Shown: positions 24,024 to 32,974 of the stretch, piece by piece
Position numbering within the stretch: position 1 is the first letter of the stretch
Layout of the letters: the number at the start of each line of letters is the position of its first letter
Assembly: GCA_034432595.1 (NCBI GenBank)
Contig: DAOUBT010000068.1
Location: forward strand, 1-64,000
DNA length: 64,000 nt
Direction: 5' to 3'
DNA from: DAOTZR01 sp034432595
Lineage (GTDB): Bacteria; Chloroflexota; Anaerolineae; B4-G1; SLSP01
The notes under the pieces: model-generated
The model's input: the letters and a program-made list of their open reading frames with translations, nothing else
The model's database searches: none
What the model was told of the DNA's origin: nothing
Translations under genes and position numbers: made by a program

Positions 24024-27000
24024 GGTAAGTACTCCCAGGATAGGATGATAGGATGTCCATTCACCAGGCGAACGTGCACGCGGATGCGCTGATTGCCCGC
24101 CTGCGCGATGATGTTGAATTCGCGCCAGCCCAAATCAAAGCAGGCCAGATGCGTGCGCAGGGTGGTGTCTCCGCTCAGGCGGGTGAAGGCCACCGTGTTG
24201 CAGTAGGTTCCCGGCGTGTTTCCCACGCGCGCCCTGAACGTGAGCGTGAAAACATCGTGCGCGCGGATCGTCGGGGCCATGCCAGAGGGATCCCAGTTCC
24301 ACGTCACCGTTTGACCGGCGACGGTGGGAGGGAGCGGCGGCACGGTTGCGCCCACGGTTTCCACATAGCTCACGCCGGCGGGCAAGGTATCGCGTAAGCT
24401 CTGCAAGGTCACATTTTGATTGGATGTGTTGCGCAACGTGATCTCATACGTAAACGTTTCGTCCGGTTGTGCGTAGCCGGGGGATGAGGTGCGGGCCACT
24501 TTCTCCGGCACAATGTCATATACCGTCACTGCATTGGAGGTGGTGGGGGCGCTGCTGACCTGTGCACCGGTGAGCGCGTCGCGGCCTGTGGCGTTACCGC
24601 GCCAGGTATTGACTCCTGTCTTGTTGGTGGCGGAACGGTAAGTCCAGGTGTAGGTGACGCTCTGCCCCGCGCCGATACGGCTTGAGGCGGGCGTCGGGCC
24701 GCTGAGGAGCGTGAACAACGTCCCATCGCTGAGTGTGAGCGTGGAAGGCGTGACGTTCTGCGCTTCCACTTCGCCCACATTATCCACGCGCATGAAGACC
24801 GTGACGATTTCGCTCAAGCCAACCGCGTCGGGGGTGGCGCTCAGGCTGCTGATGAGGTACGCAGCCGGTTGGATGGTGATGCTGTTGGAATCGCAGGGCG
24901 CGCTGCTTACCGTTTCGCCGCTGTTGCCGTCGCTGCCCTGCGCGAAGCCGCGCCAGGTCGCGCTGCCGGATTGGAGGGCGCGGTATTGCCAGGTGAATTG
25001 TCGGCTGCTGCCACCCGGAATGGTAACCGGTGCGCCGAAGGGTCCGTCCAGGAGGGTGACGGCGCCGCTGCCGCCCGTGGTGAGGGAAGAAGGCGCCACG
25101 TTGACCGCGCTTGCTCCCCCGCTGTTCGTGACCGTCATCGTAATATAGATTGTGCTGCCCGTGGGGGCGATGAGCGGGCGGGCCTGTATGTTGCAGCTTA
25201 GCTGGGCCGGCGTCTGGATGCTGAGGGTGTGGTCGGTAGCGATGGTGCTCACGGTGGCGTGGCTTACGCTGTCTTCCCCGCTGACGGCTCCGCTCCAGGC
25301 GACGAGGCCCGCGCTCTGCGCCTGATAAGTCCAGGCGAAGCTGCCGCTCTCGCCGGGCGCCAGGCTGACCAGACTCGCCGGCTCCGGCCCGGAGCGCTCG
25401 ATGACCCCGCCGGGTCCCGAAACGAAGGGCGGATCCGGGACGATGGTGTTCACGGCCACGCCGCCGGCGTTAACGACCTCCATGCGGATAGTGAACGTCT
25501 GGCCCACGTTGACGGTCGCCGGACCGGTGTAATCGGCATGGAGTTCGCCCGGACGGGCAATGGTGACAATGTTGGAGGTGACGAGCGGCGAGACGATGGC
25601 CATGCCGCTGGCGCTATCGGTGCCGCTGGCCTGTCCGCTCCAGGTAACCTGACCCGGTCCCGTGGCGCGGTAGACCCAGGTGAACGTGGTTTCTTCACCG
25701 GGCATCAGGGCGGGTACAGAGGCCGGTACAGGTCCGCTGCGCAGGACCACGCTGCCGCTTCCCGCCGGAGTTAAGGGGGAAGGCGTCACATTCAACGCGG
25801 GATAGAGGCCGGTATTCCGCACCGTCATCACCACCGTCACATCCATGAGGGACACAACCAGAGCCGGCGTGGCGCTCAAGCTGGCCTGTAGAGCCGCCGT
25901 GCCCACAGCGAAGGGGTCGGTGACAGGGCGGATGAACTGCACATTGCTGCCGGACACATCCCCATCGAGCATCAGGGTGGGGTAGTAAACACCGGGGGTA
26001 AAGGCCGGGTCTATGCTTGCGTTCTGGAAACTGAGCGTGCGGCGCGCGTCCACTGGCAAGGAAATGGACGCGCCGAGCGTGGCCTGATAGACGCGCGTGC
26101 CATCACTGAAGCGGATGAGCGAGGTCGGCAACAGGGTCACCGCGCGCGTGCCCAGGTTGATGACATCCACCGTGAGCGCAACGGAGGCGCCGGGTTGTCC
26201 GCCGTTGGGTTGGAGCGTTCCACCCACGTAGAGCGGATTGGCGTTATTGAAGCCGGTAAAGGTCAGCGCAACGCTCCCTGCTGCGGTAAGGTACGAAGCT
26301 GTTACCGTGCCGTTAATGTCTTCGGTGCTGATGGGCGCAGTGAGGACCAGGGTGGCGCATCCATTGCTGCCGGTTTGAGCTATTGGCGCGGCCAGGGTGC
26401 CCGCGGTGGTCAAAAAGTTCACCCAAACGTTGGGTACCGGGGTATTGGCCTCGCTCACACAGGCGGTAAGCCGGGAGGTGCTTGCCCCGTCCGCGGGGAG
26501 GGTGGTGGGGGCGGCGCTGAGGGTCACTTTATAGCGCGTCACCAGTACCGTGGGCGTATCACCACCCTGATAAATGCCATTATTGGAAAGCGCAGTACCA
26601 AAATCGTAGCGTGTATCTGCCGCTACAGTGGGCACCCTGGTAAAGTACAGGTAAAAGGTGGCCTTTTCCCCAACGGGCAGGTCTCTGGCAACAGAGGGGG
26701 AGGTGAAAGTCATCGTATCCTTACCAGGATTGTAATTTTTATTCCAGTTCCCGTTGTATCCCCCGTAAGAGCTGCTTTCGTTGATGGTCCAACCGGGTGG
26801 AATGGTGAAAACCACTTCATCCAGTACCGTTGCCCCACGGTTGTACACGGTGAACGCAATAACCAGGTTGGTGCTGCCGGAGGCGACACGTTCCGGAGAA
26901 GGGAGCACCGTGTAGCGCCCCAGCTTACCGACCGGGGAAAGGGCGATGTTCGTGTTTCTTCCGTCCTTGTCGGTGGCGTAGCCCCGAAACTGGTAGGTCT

Positions 27001-28084
27001 GTCCGACGCTGCCGGTGATGCGATAGACCCACTCAAAGGTGCCGGTGCTGCCAGGGGGGATGGAGTTGATTTTGACCGGTGTGGGGCCTTTGACCAGAGT
27101 GGCGCTGGCACTGCCGATAAAGCTCAACGCAGGCACGACATTGCCCGCCGATGGCAAGGTGTTATTCTGGACATGCATCCACACTTTGACTTCCTGACCG
27201 CTCACCATGGTGGCCGTGCTCATGCTCAGGTAAGCCGTCCAATCGCCAATCCAGACTTCTTCCGAAGTTGCCACGCCAGATGTGACGTAAAGTCCTCGAT
27301 TAGCGCGGGCTGTAAAGAGCACATTGCCTGCGCTGGTGGCCGTGTACGTGTAGACCTGCGTGCGCATTGTGCCTGAAAGCAGGTCTATTGAGGGAGGGAC
27401 AGGGCCTGAAAGCAGGCTGATGCCACCACTGCCACTGGAGGTGAGTCGCGTCACAATACCGGTTTGTGGTTGGGTTGAGCGGTTGGCGATCAACAGCTCC
27501 ACCCGAATGGCCTGGCCTACCGGCAGGGAAAGGGGAATCGCTGTAAGGGTCACGGCCAGCGCTTTGCGCGGCCATGAGGGTAACGTCCCGTAAGAAAAGG
27601 GTTTGCCTCCGCCCTCCACCAGGGTCCTTTTACTCTGCAAGGCATCTGTCTGGTCATTGGGACCGGCAGGGAACTGGCCATTGCTCCGTCCGATAACTGG
27701 GACGACGAAGGTAAGGGAACCGCCCGGTGGAATGTTGTAGGGCACGCCCGTTGAGGCGTACTTGATCCAGGTTTGTCCAGCACCTGATTCCTTGCTCAGA
27801 ATCTTCCATCCGGTTGGTGCGTTCAGGCCCGCGCTCAAATCATAGATGGAGGCATCAAATTCTAAGGTGACCGTATCAATAGATGCGCCACCAGCAGGGC
27901 TGGTATTGGTGACGGTAAAGGGCAGCAGCGCGTTGCCGTCGCCCATGGTTACGTACAGGTCAGAGGGAACGGTGATGGTGCAGGTGTAGTTAGCCTGGGC
28001 TGCCACAGGGGGGACGGGATGCAGCGGCCAGAGGCTCAGCAGTAAGGCCAAAACCAGGCCTGTGGACCACCCCTTTATGCTCAT
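24020..28084 (-). CDS. Giant secreted repeat protein of the pilus operon
   Basis: 1354 residues from the ATG at 28084 (GAGGAGGACCTT upstream). Signal peptide (1-30, ending PVAAQA), then a series of Ig-like/CARDB-like beta domains: several units repeat a pattern of GPxPASxxxLxPGExxxFxWxYxAxxxGxxxWxGxAxGxDSxSG. One Big_1/invasin-like domain lies at about 518-610 (TLPADGAST, TLAAPIAQTGSNGCATLVL) and a DUF11-type domain at about 1215-1320. No sorting motif or C-terminal TM is visible. It sits between pilX-like and pilO-like genes, so a pilus-tip or pilus-exported adhesin is inferred. Confidence 0.8.
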   Translation of the reverse strand: MSIKGWSTGLVLALLLSLWPLHPVPPVAAQANYTCTITVPSDLYVTMGDGNALLPFTVTNTSPAGGASIDTVTLEFDASIYDLSAGLNAPTGWKILSKESGAGQTWIKYASTGVPYNIPPGGSLTFVVPVIGRSNGQFPAGPNDQTDALQSKRTLVEGGGKPFSYGTLPSWPRKALAVTLTAIPLSLPVGQAIRVELLIANRSTQPQTGIVTRLTSSGSGGISLLSGPVPPSIDLLSGTMRTQVYTYTATSAGNVLFTARANRGLYVTSGVATSEEVWIGDWTAYLSMSTATMVSGQEVKVWMHVQNNTLPSAGNVVPALSFIGSASATLVKGPTPVKINSIPPGSTGTFEWVYRITGSVGQTYQFRGYATDKDGRNTNIALSPVGKLGRYTVLPSPERVASGSTNLVIAFTVYNRGATVLDEVVFTIPPGWTINESSSYGGYNGNWNKNYNPGKDTMTFTSPSVARDLPVGEKATFYLYFTRVPTVAADTRYDFGTALSNNGIYQGGDTPTVLVTRYKVTLSAAPTTLPADGASTSRLTACVSEANTPVPNVWVNFLTTAGTLAAPIAQTGSNGCATLVLTAPISTEDINGTVTASYLTAAGSVALTFTGFNNANPLYVGGTLQPNGGQPGASVALTVDVINLGTRAVTLLPTSLIRFSDGTRVYQATLGASISLPVDARRTLSFQNASIDPAFTPGVYYPTLMLDGDVSGSNVQFIRPVTDPFAVGTAALQASLSATPALVVSLMDVTVVMTVRNTGLYPALNVTPSPLTPAGSGSVVLRSGPVPASVPALMPGEETTFTWVYRATGPGQVTWSGQASGTDSASGMAIVSPLVTSNIVTIARPGELHADYTGPATVNVGQTFTIRMEVVNAGGVAVNTIVPDPPFVSGPGGVIERSGPEPASLVSLAPGESGSFAWTYQAQSAGLVAWSGAVSGEDSVSHATVSTIATDHTLSIQTPAQLSCNIQARPLIAPTGSTIYITMTVTNSGGASAVNVAPSSLTTGGSGAVTLLDGPFGAPVTIPGGSSRQFTWQYRALQSGSATWRGFAQGSDGNSGETVSSAPCDSNSITIQPAAYLISSLSATPDAVGLSEIVTVFMRVDNVGEVEAQNVTPSTLTLSDGTLFTLLSGPTPASSRIGAGQSVTYTWTYRSATNKTGVNTWRGNATGRDALTGAQVSSAPTTSNAVTVYDIVPEKVARTSSPGYAQPDETFTYEITLRNTSNQNVTLQSLRDTLPAGVSYVETVGATVPPLPPTVAGQTVTWNWDPSGMAPTIRAHDVFTLTFRARVGNTPGTYCNTVAFTRLSGDTTLRTHLACFDLGWREFNIIAQAGNQRIRVHVRLVNGHPIILSWEYLP

Positions 28085-28113
28085 AAGGTCCTCCTCACCT
28101 TTTTCCGACGTTA

Positions 28114-28419
28114 TCAAGGCTGCAGGGCATTGGTTACAGTAATGACGATGGTTTGCCCGTTGAGGTCAATCGTATATACATCTTGCCCTTGCTGTGCGAC
28201 CTGTTCCGTATAGCCGGGTTCGTTGCTCAGGCGCCAGAGCGCGTCCTCCACGCCGGCTTCAGCAGCGTAGCGTTGCGTGATCGCCTTGTTGGCATCTTGC
28301 CCGCTACGGTGACTGGCGCTGACGTAGGCCAGGTACGCTCCCAACAGCAGCGTTCCCACCGCCAGGACCAGCAAGACCATGACCAGAACCTGTCCTTGTT
28401 CGTGCTTGCTAACGCTCAT
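28114..28419 (-). CDS. PilX-like prepilin-family protein
   Basis: 101 residues. GQVLVMVLLVLAVGTLLLGAYLAYVSASHR forms a pilin-like N-terminal helix preceded by a short charged leader, followed by YAAEAGVEDALWRLSNEPG, the helix typical of PilX_N proteins. Minor pilin role inferred. 29 bp before the giant protein gene. Confidence 0.75.
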   Translation of the reverse strand: MSVSKHEQGQVLVMVLLVLAVGTLLLGAYLAYVSASHRSGQDANKAITQRYAAEAGVEDALWRLSNEPGYTEQVAQQGQDVYTIDLNGQTIVITVTNALQP

Positions 28420-28460
28420 ATTGCTTCTCCATCATGATGGCAAACCACAAAACTTAGTGT

Positions 28461-28910
28461 TCACGGGGCCACGCGCAGGGCGACGGTTATGGCTTCGTTG
28501 CTGCTTACGGGCCCTGAACTCAGGGTCAAACGAAACACGGCCAGATCGCTGGTAGGAGCGGAGGGACATTGTAACGCTGCAACATACCGCGCCACGGCGA
28601 TGGTGCGCCCGGTGTCGCTATCGGTGCGTTCCAATACGCTTCCATTCAGGGCATAGGTGTAAGTGACCCCACGACCGGTATCAAACACGCCGCATGTGCC
28701 GGACGGGGTGAAAAGGCGACTTTCGTGCGCGTCGTGCGCCAGCCACAGGCTTGCCGTGCGCAGGGCGTTACTCACGTTGAGTTGAGCGTTCCCCCAGCGG
28801 GGGACGCGGTAGAATTGATAGAACATGTTGACCACCACGCCCGTCACAACGGCGATGAGCGCGAGTACCACCAACAACTCTACCAGCGTGAAACCTCTTT
28901 GCTTGCTCAT
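28461..28910 (-). CDS. Minor prepilin (PilW/GspJ-like)
   Basis: 149 residues. A classic type III signal, RG|FTLVELLVVLALIAVVTGVVV with Glu5 of the mature form, then a beta domain with two Cys (GTCGVF and LQCPS) that may bond. Substrate of the prepilin peptidase encoded downstream. Ends 41 bp before the pilX-like start. Confidence 0.88.
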   Translation of the reverse strand: MSKQRGFTLVELLVVLALIAVVTGVVVNMFYQFYRVPRWGNAQLNVSNALRTASLWLAHDAHESRLFTPSGTCGVFDTGRGVTYTYALNGSVLERTDSDTGRTIAVARYVAALQCPSAPTSDLAVFRLTLSSGPVSSNEAITVALRVAP

Positions 28911-28912
28911 GG

Positions 28913-29275
28913 TTATCGGTTAATTTTGTAAGTGCTCATTTGCGCCAGGGTCTGACCCTCACTGTTCACGCTGACGGTCACAAGCTGTTTGCCGGGGGCG
29001 AGTTCCTGCACGCTTACGTTGAGCGTGAAGCCTGTCGGCACACTGATGGGGGGGTAGTTTCCCCCGGCGTCATAAGGTGCAGCTTTGATCGTCTCAAGCT
29101 GCGATTGCGCCAGATTGGTGGCGGTGCTGAGATCCGCAGCGATGCGCGTTGCGCGCGCCGCGGTGGAAATCGCCAGCAGCAACACCACCAGCGAGACGGC
29201 GATGATGCCCACCGCGACCAGAATCTCAACTAAGGTTGTTCCCCTCTCGGCGGGATGATTTTTCGCCCGGTTCAT
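28913..29275 (-). CDS. Minor prepilin (PilV/GspI-like)
   Basis: 120 residues from the ATG at 29275. Signal RG|TTLVEILVAVGIIAVSLVVLLLA with Glu5 after the cleavage Gly, followed by ATNLAQSQLETIKAAPYD typical of PilV/GspI. The first 50 bp overlap the end of the upstream small membrane gene in another frame. Confidence 0.88.
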   Translation of the reverse strand: MNRAKNHPAERGTTLVEILVAVGIIAVSLVVLLLAISTAARATRIAADLSTATNLAQSQLETIKAAPYDAGGNYPPISVPTGFTLNVSVQELAPGKQLVTVSVNSEGQTLAQMSTYKINR

Positions 29276-29489
29276 TTTTTCTGCGCTCCACGCGGATAAA
29301 CACTGCAAGCCAGGTAACCACGATGCTGCCCATGATGATCCACAACGCTACGCGCGGTACCTGCTGAATGGGCAGCGCCCGAAACACCAGCCACAACAGA
29401 ATCCATTCGATGAGGAGCATGGCCAGCACCAGCCAGAAAATCCACAGGCTGCACCCCACCGGTTGTTCCAGGGTCTCCATCTTTTTCAC
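29226..29489 (-). CDS. Small two-TM protein in the pilus operon
   Basis: 87 residues from a GTG at 29489 with GAGG 8 nt upstream; ATG at 29480 is the alternative. Two hydrophobic helices (about 12-40 and 47-65) and a basic-acidic C-tail (RVERRKNEPGEKSSRRE). Not recognised. Its place between pilC and the pilV-like gene, with a 50-bp overlap, suggests a pilus accessory role. Confidence 0.6.
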   Translation of the reverse strand: MKKMETLEQPVGCSLWIFWLVLAMLLIEWILLWLVFRALPIQQVPRVALWIIMGSIVVTWLAVFIRVERRKNEPGEKSSRREGNNLS

Positions 29490-29501
29490 GGCAGGCCTCG
29501 C

Positions 29502-30713
29502 TTACTGGATTTGCCCCAGGATGCTGTACATGGGCGACACCATCGAGAGCGCAATGAAGGCGACGATGCCGCCGACAAACAGGGTGAGAGCAGGCTCCAG
29601 CATCCCCGTCAGGGCGCGGATGTTGCGATCCACGCGCTCCTCGTAAAATTCGGCTAAAGTGGTCAGGTTGCCTTCTAAGGTGCCGGTTTCTTCGCCCACG
29701 CGCACCATTTGGGTAAGCAGGGTGGGGAAGAGCGGCTCGCGGGCCATCGGGGCCGCCAAGCCCTGCCCGTTGAGCAGCGCCGCGCGCACCCGTTCCAGCG
29801 CCTCGGTCACGATGACGTTGCCTGTGGTTTGCAAGGCCAGCTCCATAATTTCGGGCAGCGTCAACCCGGCGTGGGTGAGGGAGGCTACGGTATGGCAGAA
29901 GCGCACCCATTGCCCTTCCAGCGTCACAGCGCCGATGAGCGGCAGGCGAATCAATAACCAGTCGCGGACGCGCCGTCCGGCAGGCAGGCTGCCCCACCAG
30001 GCCGTGAGCGCGGCCAACATCAACAGGACAAACGTCGTGTAGAGGCCGTAATCCGCCACAAAATGGCTGATGGCGATGAGCGCGCGCGTGGGGGCCGGCA
30101 GTTCGGCCCCAAAGCTCTCGAAAAGCGCCGCCATGGGCGGCAGCGCCACCGTGAGGATGATGATCACCACGAATATCGCCACCACCATCACCACAGCAGG
30201 GTAAGCCATGGCGTCGCGTATCTTGCGCAAGAGCTTCTCTTCGCGTTCCATGTAAAGGGCAAGCTGACGCAACACAGCCTGCAAATTGCCCGTCCGTTCA
30301 CCCACGGCGATAGTGCGCACGTACAGGTCGGGGAAGACGAGCTTGTGTTCGCTCAGTGCGGTGGAGAAAGCTTTGCCCTGTTGCAGGTCCTGAATGACCT
30401 CGCGCAGGGCGTCGCGCAGGGCCGGCTTGCTGCTTTGCTCACCCAACAGGCGCAGGGCGGGGAGGATGCCGATACCCGAATCGAGGAGCGTGGCTAACTG
30501 CCGCGAGAAGATGATGAGGTCGAGCCGTTTGACGCCAAACAGGCTCGGCAGCAGCGTGTAGAGGTGCGTTTTGCGCATTTTTTGCCGCGTCAACTGCGCA
30601 ACAGTCAGTCCCTGCTCCCACAGCAGGGCCTCGGCCTGCGTCTCCGACTCGGCGTTGATCCACCCCTCGGCGCGCTGTCCCTCACGGGTAAAAGCTACGT
30701 AATGAAATCCCAC
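29502..30713 (-). CDS. pilC: PilC/GspF inner-membrane platform protein
   Basis: 403 residues from a GTG start with AGGGGGGAATAGC upstream. Two T2SSF domains, each with a helical bundle (IIFSRQLATLLDSGIGILPALRLLGEQ and VRFCHTVASLTHAGLTLPEIMELALQTTGN) and the GERTGNLQ/GEETGTLEGNL motifs, plus three TM helices. First gene of a long minus-strand operon. A -10 like box (TACAAT on the minus strand near 30757-30752) lies upstream, but no clean -35. Confidence 0.93.
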   Translation of the reverse strand: MGFHYVAFTREGQRAEGWINAESETQAEALLWEQGLTVAQLTRQKMRKTHLYTLLPSLFGVKRLDLIIFSRQLATLLDSGIGILPALRLLGEQSSKPALRDALREVIQDLQQGKAFSTALSEHKLVFPDLYVRTIAVGERTGNLQAVLRQLALYMEREEKLLRKIRDAMAYPAVVMVVAIFVVIIILTVALPPMAALFESFGAELPAPTRALIAISHFVADYGLYTTFVLLMLAALTAWWGSLPAGRRVRDWLLIRLPLIGAVTLEGQWVRFCHTVASLTHAGLTLPEIMELALQTTGNVIVTEALERVRAALLNGQGLAAPMAREPLFPTLLTQMVRVGEETGTLEGNLTTLAEFYEERVDRNIRALTGMLEPALTLFVGGIVAFIALSMVSPMYSILGQIQ

Positions 30714-30841
30714 GCTATTCCCCCCTGAATATCCATGTTAATGACTGTATTGTAGCACAGCTTAATGGCAAATGCATAAACAGCTCATTAAAGAAACGAA
30801 ACACTTTTGAAATTCGCGGTGGTTTTAACCTGAGGGGGTGG

Positions 30842-31158
30842 TACGGGGTAGGCGACGGCAATGCCGTCGCCTACCCCAACGGTTGCCTTCGCCCACCCCA
30901 ACGATTGCCTTCGCCCACCCCAACGATTGCCTTCGCCCACCCCAACGATTGCCTTCGCCCACCCCAACGATTGCCTTCGCCTACCCCAACGGTTGCCTTC
31001 GCCCACCCCAACGATTGCCTTCGCCTACCCCAACGATTGCCTTCGCCCACCCCAACGATTGCCTTCGCCCACCCCAACGATTGCCTTCGCCTACCCCAAC
31101 GATTGTCTTCGCCTACCCCAACGATTGCCTTCGCCCACCCCAACGATTGCCTTCGCCT
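30842..31158. repeat. REP-like palindrome continued by thirteen 22-bp tandem repeats
   Basis: A near-perfect palindrome (GTAGGCGACGGCA/TGCCGTCGCCTAC, about 30848-30874) is followed from 30873 to 31158 by exactly thirteen 22-bp units, ACCCCAACGATTGCCTTCGCCC with a few C/T and A/G changes. The unit resembles the right arm of the palindrome (ATTGCCGTCGCCTACCCC), suggesting growth from it. A 22-bp period breaks reading frames, so the overlapping ORFs are not genes. Region 30714-31230 otherwise holds only the weak pilC promoter and the treS terminator. Confidence 0.95.
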
Positions 31159-31178
31159 ACCCAGCCTGAAAGAACAGG

Positions 31179-31204
31179 AAAGGCGCATCCGCGGATGCGC
31201 CTTT
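31179..31204. terminator. Terminator after treS
   Basis: A 26-bp perfect palindrome, AAAGGCGCATCC and its complement back to back; on the minus strand it ends in TTT. It lies 27 bp past the treS stop. Confidence 0.7.
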
Positions 31205-31230
31205 ACGCTTTGATTGGGGTCGCTCTTGTC

Positions 31231-32856
31231 TTACAGCCGCTTGAGCCACACATACCCATACGGCGGCAGGAAAACCGATAACTCGCCTGCCTCGTTGGTC
31301 TTCCAGCTCAGACCGGTCAGCACATCCAGGAAGTTTTGCGGCGTCTCCAGAGGCAACACGGTCTTGAGCGGCACATCCGCAAGATTGTTCAGCACAAGCA
31401 TATCCTCGCCCTCTCCGCGGCGCCAGTAGGCCAACAAGGAATAGGGCATTGCCGAAAGCAGCTCCAGCTTGCCGCGTCCGAACACTGGATGCGCTTTGCG
31501 GATGCGCAGCAGCGCACGTAACCGGTTGAGCAGCGAATCGGGGTCGTGCTCCTGCGCTGCGACGTTGACTTTGGTGTAGCCGTATTCCTCGTCATCAATC
31601 ACGGGGAGGTAGAGCTTGTCCGCGGGCGCGCTCGAAAAGCCCGCGTTGGGTCCGTCGTTCCACTGCATCGGCGTGCGCACACCCGCGCGGTCCTCCAGCC
31701 AGATATTATCGCCCATGCCGATTTCGTCCCCGTAGTACAGCACCGGCGAACCGATGAGGGTGAGCAGCATCGAGTGCATCACTTCCCAGCGCCCGCGATG
31801 CCCGCCGAGCAAGGGCATCAGGCGGCGGCGGATGCCCAGGTTCAGGCGCATGCGCGGATGGGGAGCGTAAAAGTCCCACATGAAAGCGCGCTCTTCCGGC
31901 GTTACCATCTCCAGGGTCAATTCATCGTGACAGCGCAGGAACGTCCCCCACTGGCATACGTCTGGCAGCTCTGGCGTGCGTCCCAAAATGTAGACGATGG
32001 GCGCGCGGTCCTGTTTGGCCAGCGCCATGTAGAGCCGTGGCATCAGCGGAAAGTGGAAATTCATGTGGAACTCATCCCCATCCCCAAAATACGCGCGCAC
32101 ATCTTCCGGCCATTGATTCGCTTCCGAAAGGAGGAAAGTGCCCGGCGCGTAAGCATCCACGAACGCGCGCAGGCGCTTGAGGTAGGCGTGCGTTTCCGGC
32201 AAATTCTCGCACGAAGTGCCCTCTCGTTCGAACAGATACGGCGGTGCATCCACGCGGAAGCCATCCACCCCCAGATCCACCCAGAACTGCACCACGCGCA
32301 GCATGGCGCGCTGCACTTCGGGATTATCGTAATTCAAATCGGGCTGGTGATAGAAGAACCGGTGCCAGTAGTATTGCCCGCGTAACGGGTCATACGTCCA
32401 GTTGGATTTTTCGTAATCCAGGAAGATAATGCGCGCATCCTTGTATTCCTGTCCTGTATCACTCCAGACATACCAATCGCGGTAGCGCGCATGTTCGGGA
32501 TGATTCGGGTCCCGCGAGGCCTGGAACCAGGGATGTTGATCCGAGGTGTGGTTCACCACCAGCTCCACCAGCACGCGCAGGCCGCGCGCGTGTGCTTCGC
32601 GCAGGAAGACCTTGAAATCCTCTAACGTGCCGTAGTCGGGATGAATGTCGGTGTAGTTGGCAACATCATAACCGTGGTCGCGCAGGGGGGAGGGGCAAAT
32701 GGGCAACAGCCAGAGCGTGTCCACGCCCAGGGCTTGCAGATAATCCAGCTTTTCGGTCAGGCCGCGCAAGTCGCCGATGCCGTCACCGTTGCCGTCGGCA
32801 AACGCGCGCACAAACACCTCGTAGATGATGGCGTCCTTATACCAGTCTTCGAGCAT
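31231..32856 (-). CDS. treS: Trehalose synthase (maltose alpha-D-glucosyltransferase, GH13)
   Basis: 541 residues, normal for TreS without a maltokinase fusion; ATG after AAAGGAGGCTACC. GH13 catalytic residues: Asp203 (GFRVDAPP), Glu245 (LLSEANQWP) and Asp311 in FLRCHDELTLEM, a TreS-type motif. The N-terminus WYKDAIIYEVFVRAFAD and the C-terminal PPYGYVWLKRL beta domain are typical. It interconverts maltose and trehalose in the cytoplasm, and links to the alpha-glucoside locus 8 kb away. Confidence 0.93.
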   Translation of the reverse strand: MLEDWYKDAIIYEVFVRAFADGNGDGIGDLRGLTEKLDYLQALGVDTLWLLPICPSPLRDHGYDVANYTDIHPDYGTLEDFKVFLREAHARGLRVLVELVVNHTSDQHPWFQASRDPNHPEHARYRDWYVWSDTGQEYKDARIIFLDYEKSNWTYDPLRGQYYWHRFFYHQPDLNYDNPEVQRAMLRVVQFWVDLGVDGFRVDAPPYLFEREGTSCENLPETHAYLKRLRAFVDAYAPGTFLLSEANQWPEDVRAYFGDGDEFHMNFHFPLMPRLYMALAKQDRAPIVYILGRTPELPDVCQWGTFLRCHDELTLEMVTPEERAFMWDFYAPHPRMRLNLGIRRRLMPLLGGHRGRWEVMHSMLLTLIGSPVLYYGDEIGMGDNIWLEDRAGVRTPMQWNDGPNAGFSSAPADKLYLPVIDDEEYGYTKVNVAAQEHDPDSLLNRLRALLRIRKAHPVFGRGKLELLSAMPYSLLAYWRRGEGEDMLVLNNLADVPLKTVLPLETPQNFLDVLTGLSWKTNEAGELSVFLPPYGYVWLKRL

Positions 32857-32916
32857 GGTAGCCTCCTTTGCAGAGTATCAGGTGGTCGGTTGGGATTGCA
32901 TGGTTTGACGGGCAAG

Positions 32917-32946
32917 GCAACCGGTTGGCCGGTTGCGGTTTTGCGG
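32917..32946. terminator. Hairpin between xseA and treS
   Basis: GCAACCGG (32917-32924) pairs with CCGGTTGC (32929-32936). The T-run is on the plus strand (GGTTTTG), so as a terminator for the minus-strand xseA it is weak; it may stabilise the 3' end. Confidence 0.4.
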
Positions 32947-32974
32947 GCGCTCGCCTCGCGCCCTTTTCGTGCGT

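Noticed and set aside
26195..27376. 393-residue plus-strand ORF
   Set aside because: Antisense to the giant secreted protein; its composition follows from the complementary strand and no start signal is present.
30873..31213. Proline-rich proteins from the long ORFs over the 22-bp repeat
   Set aside because: The 22-bp period makes all frames open on both strands; there is no ribosome site and the protein repeat is a by-product.
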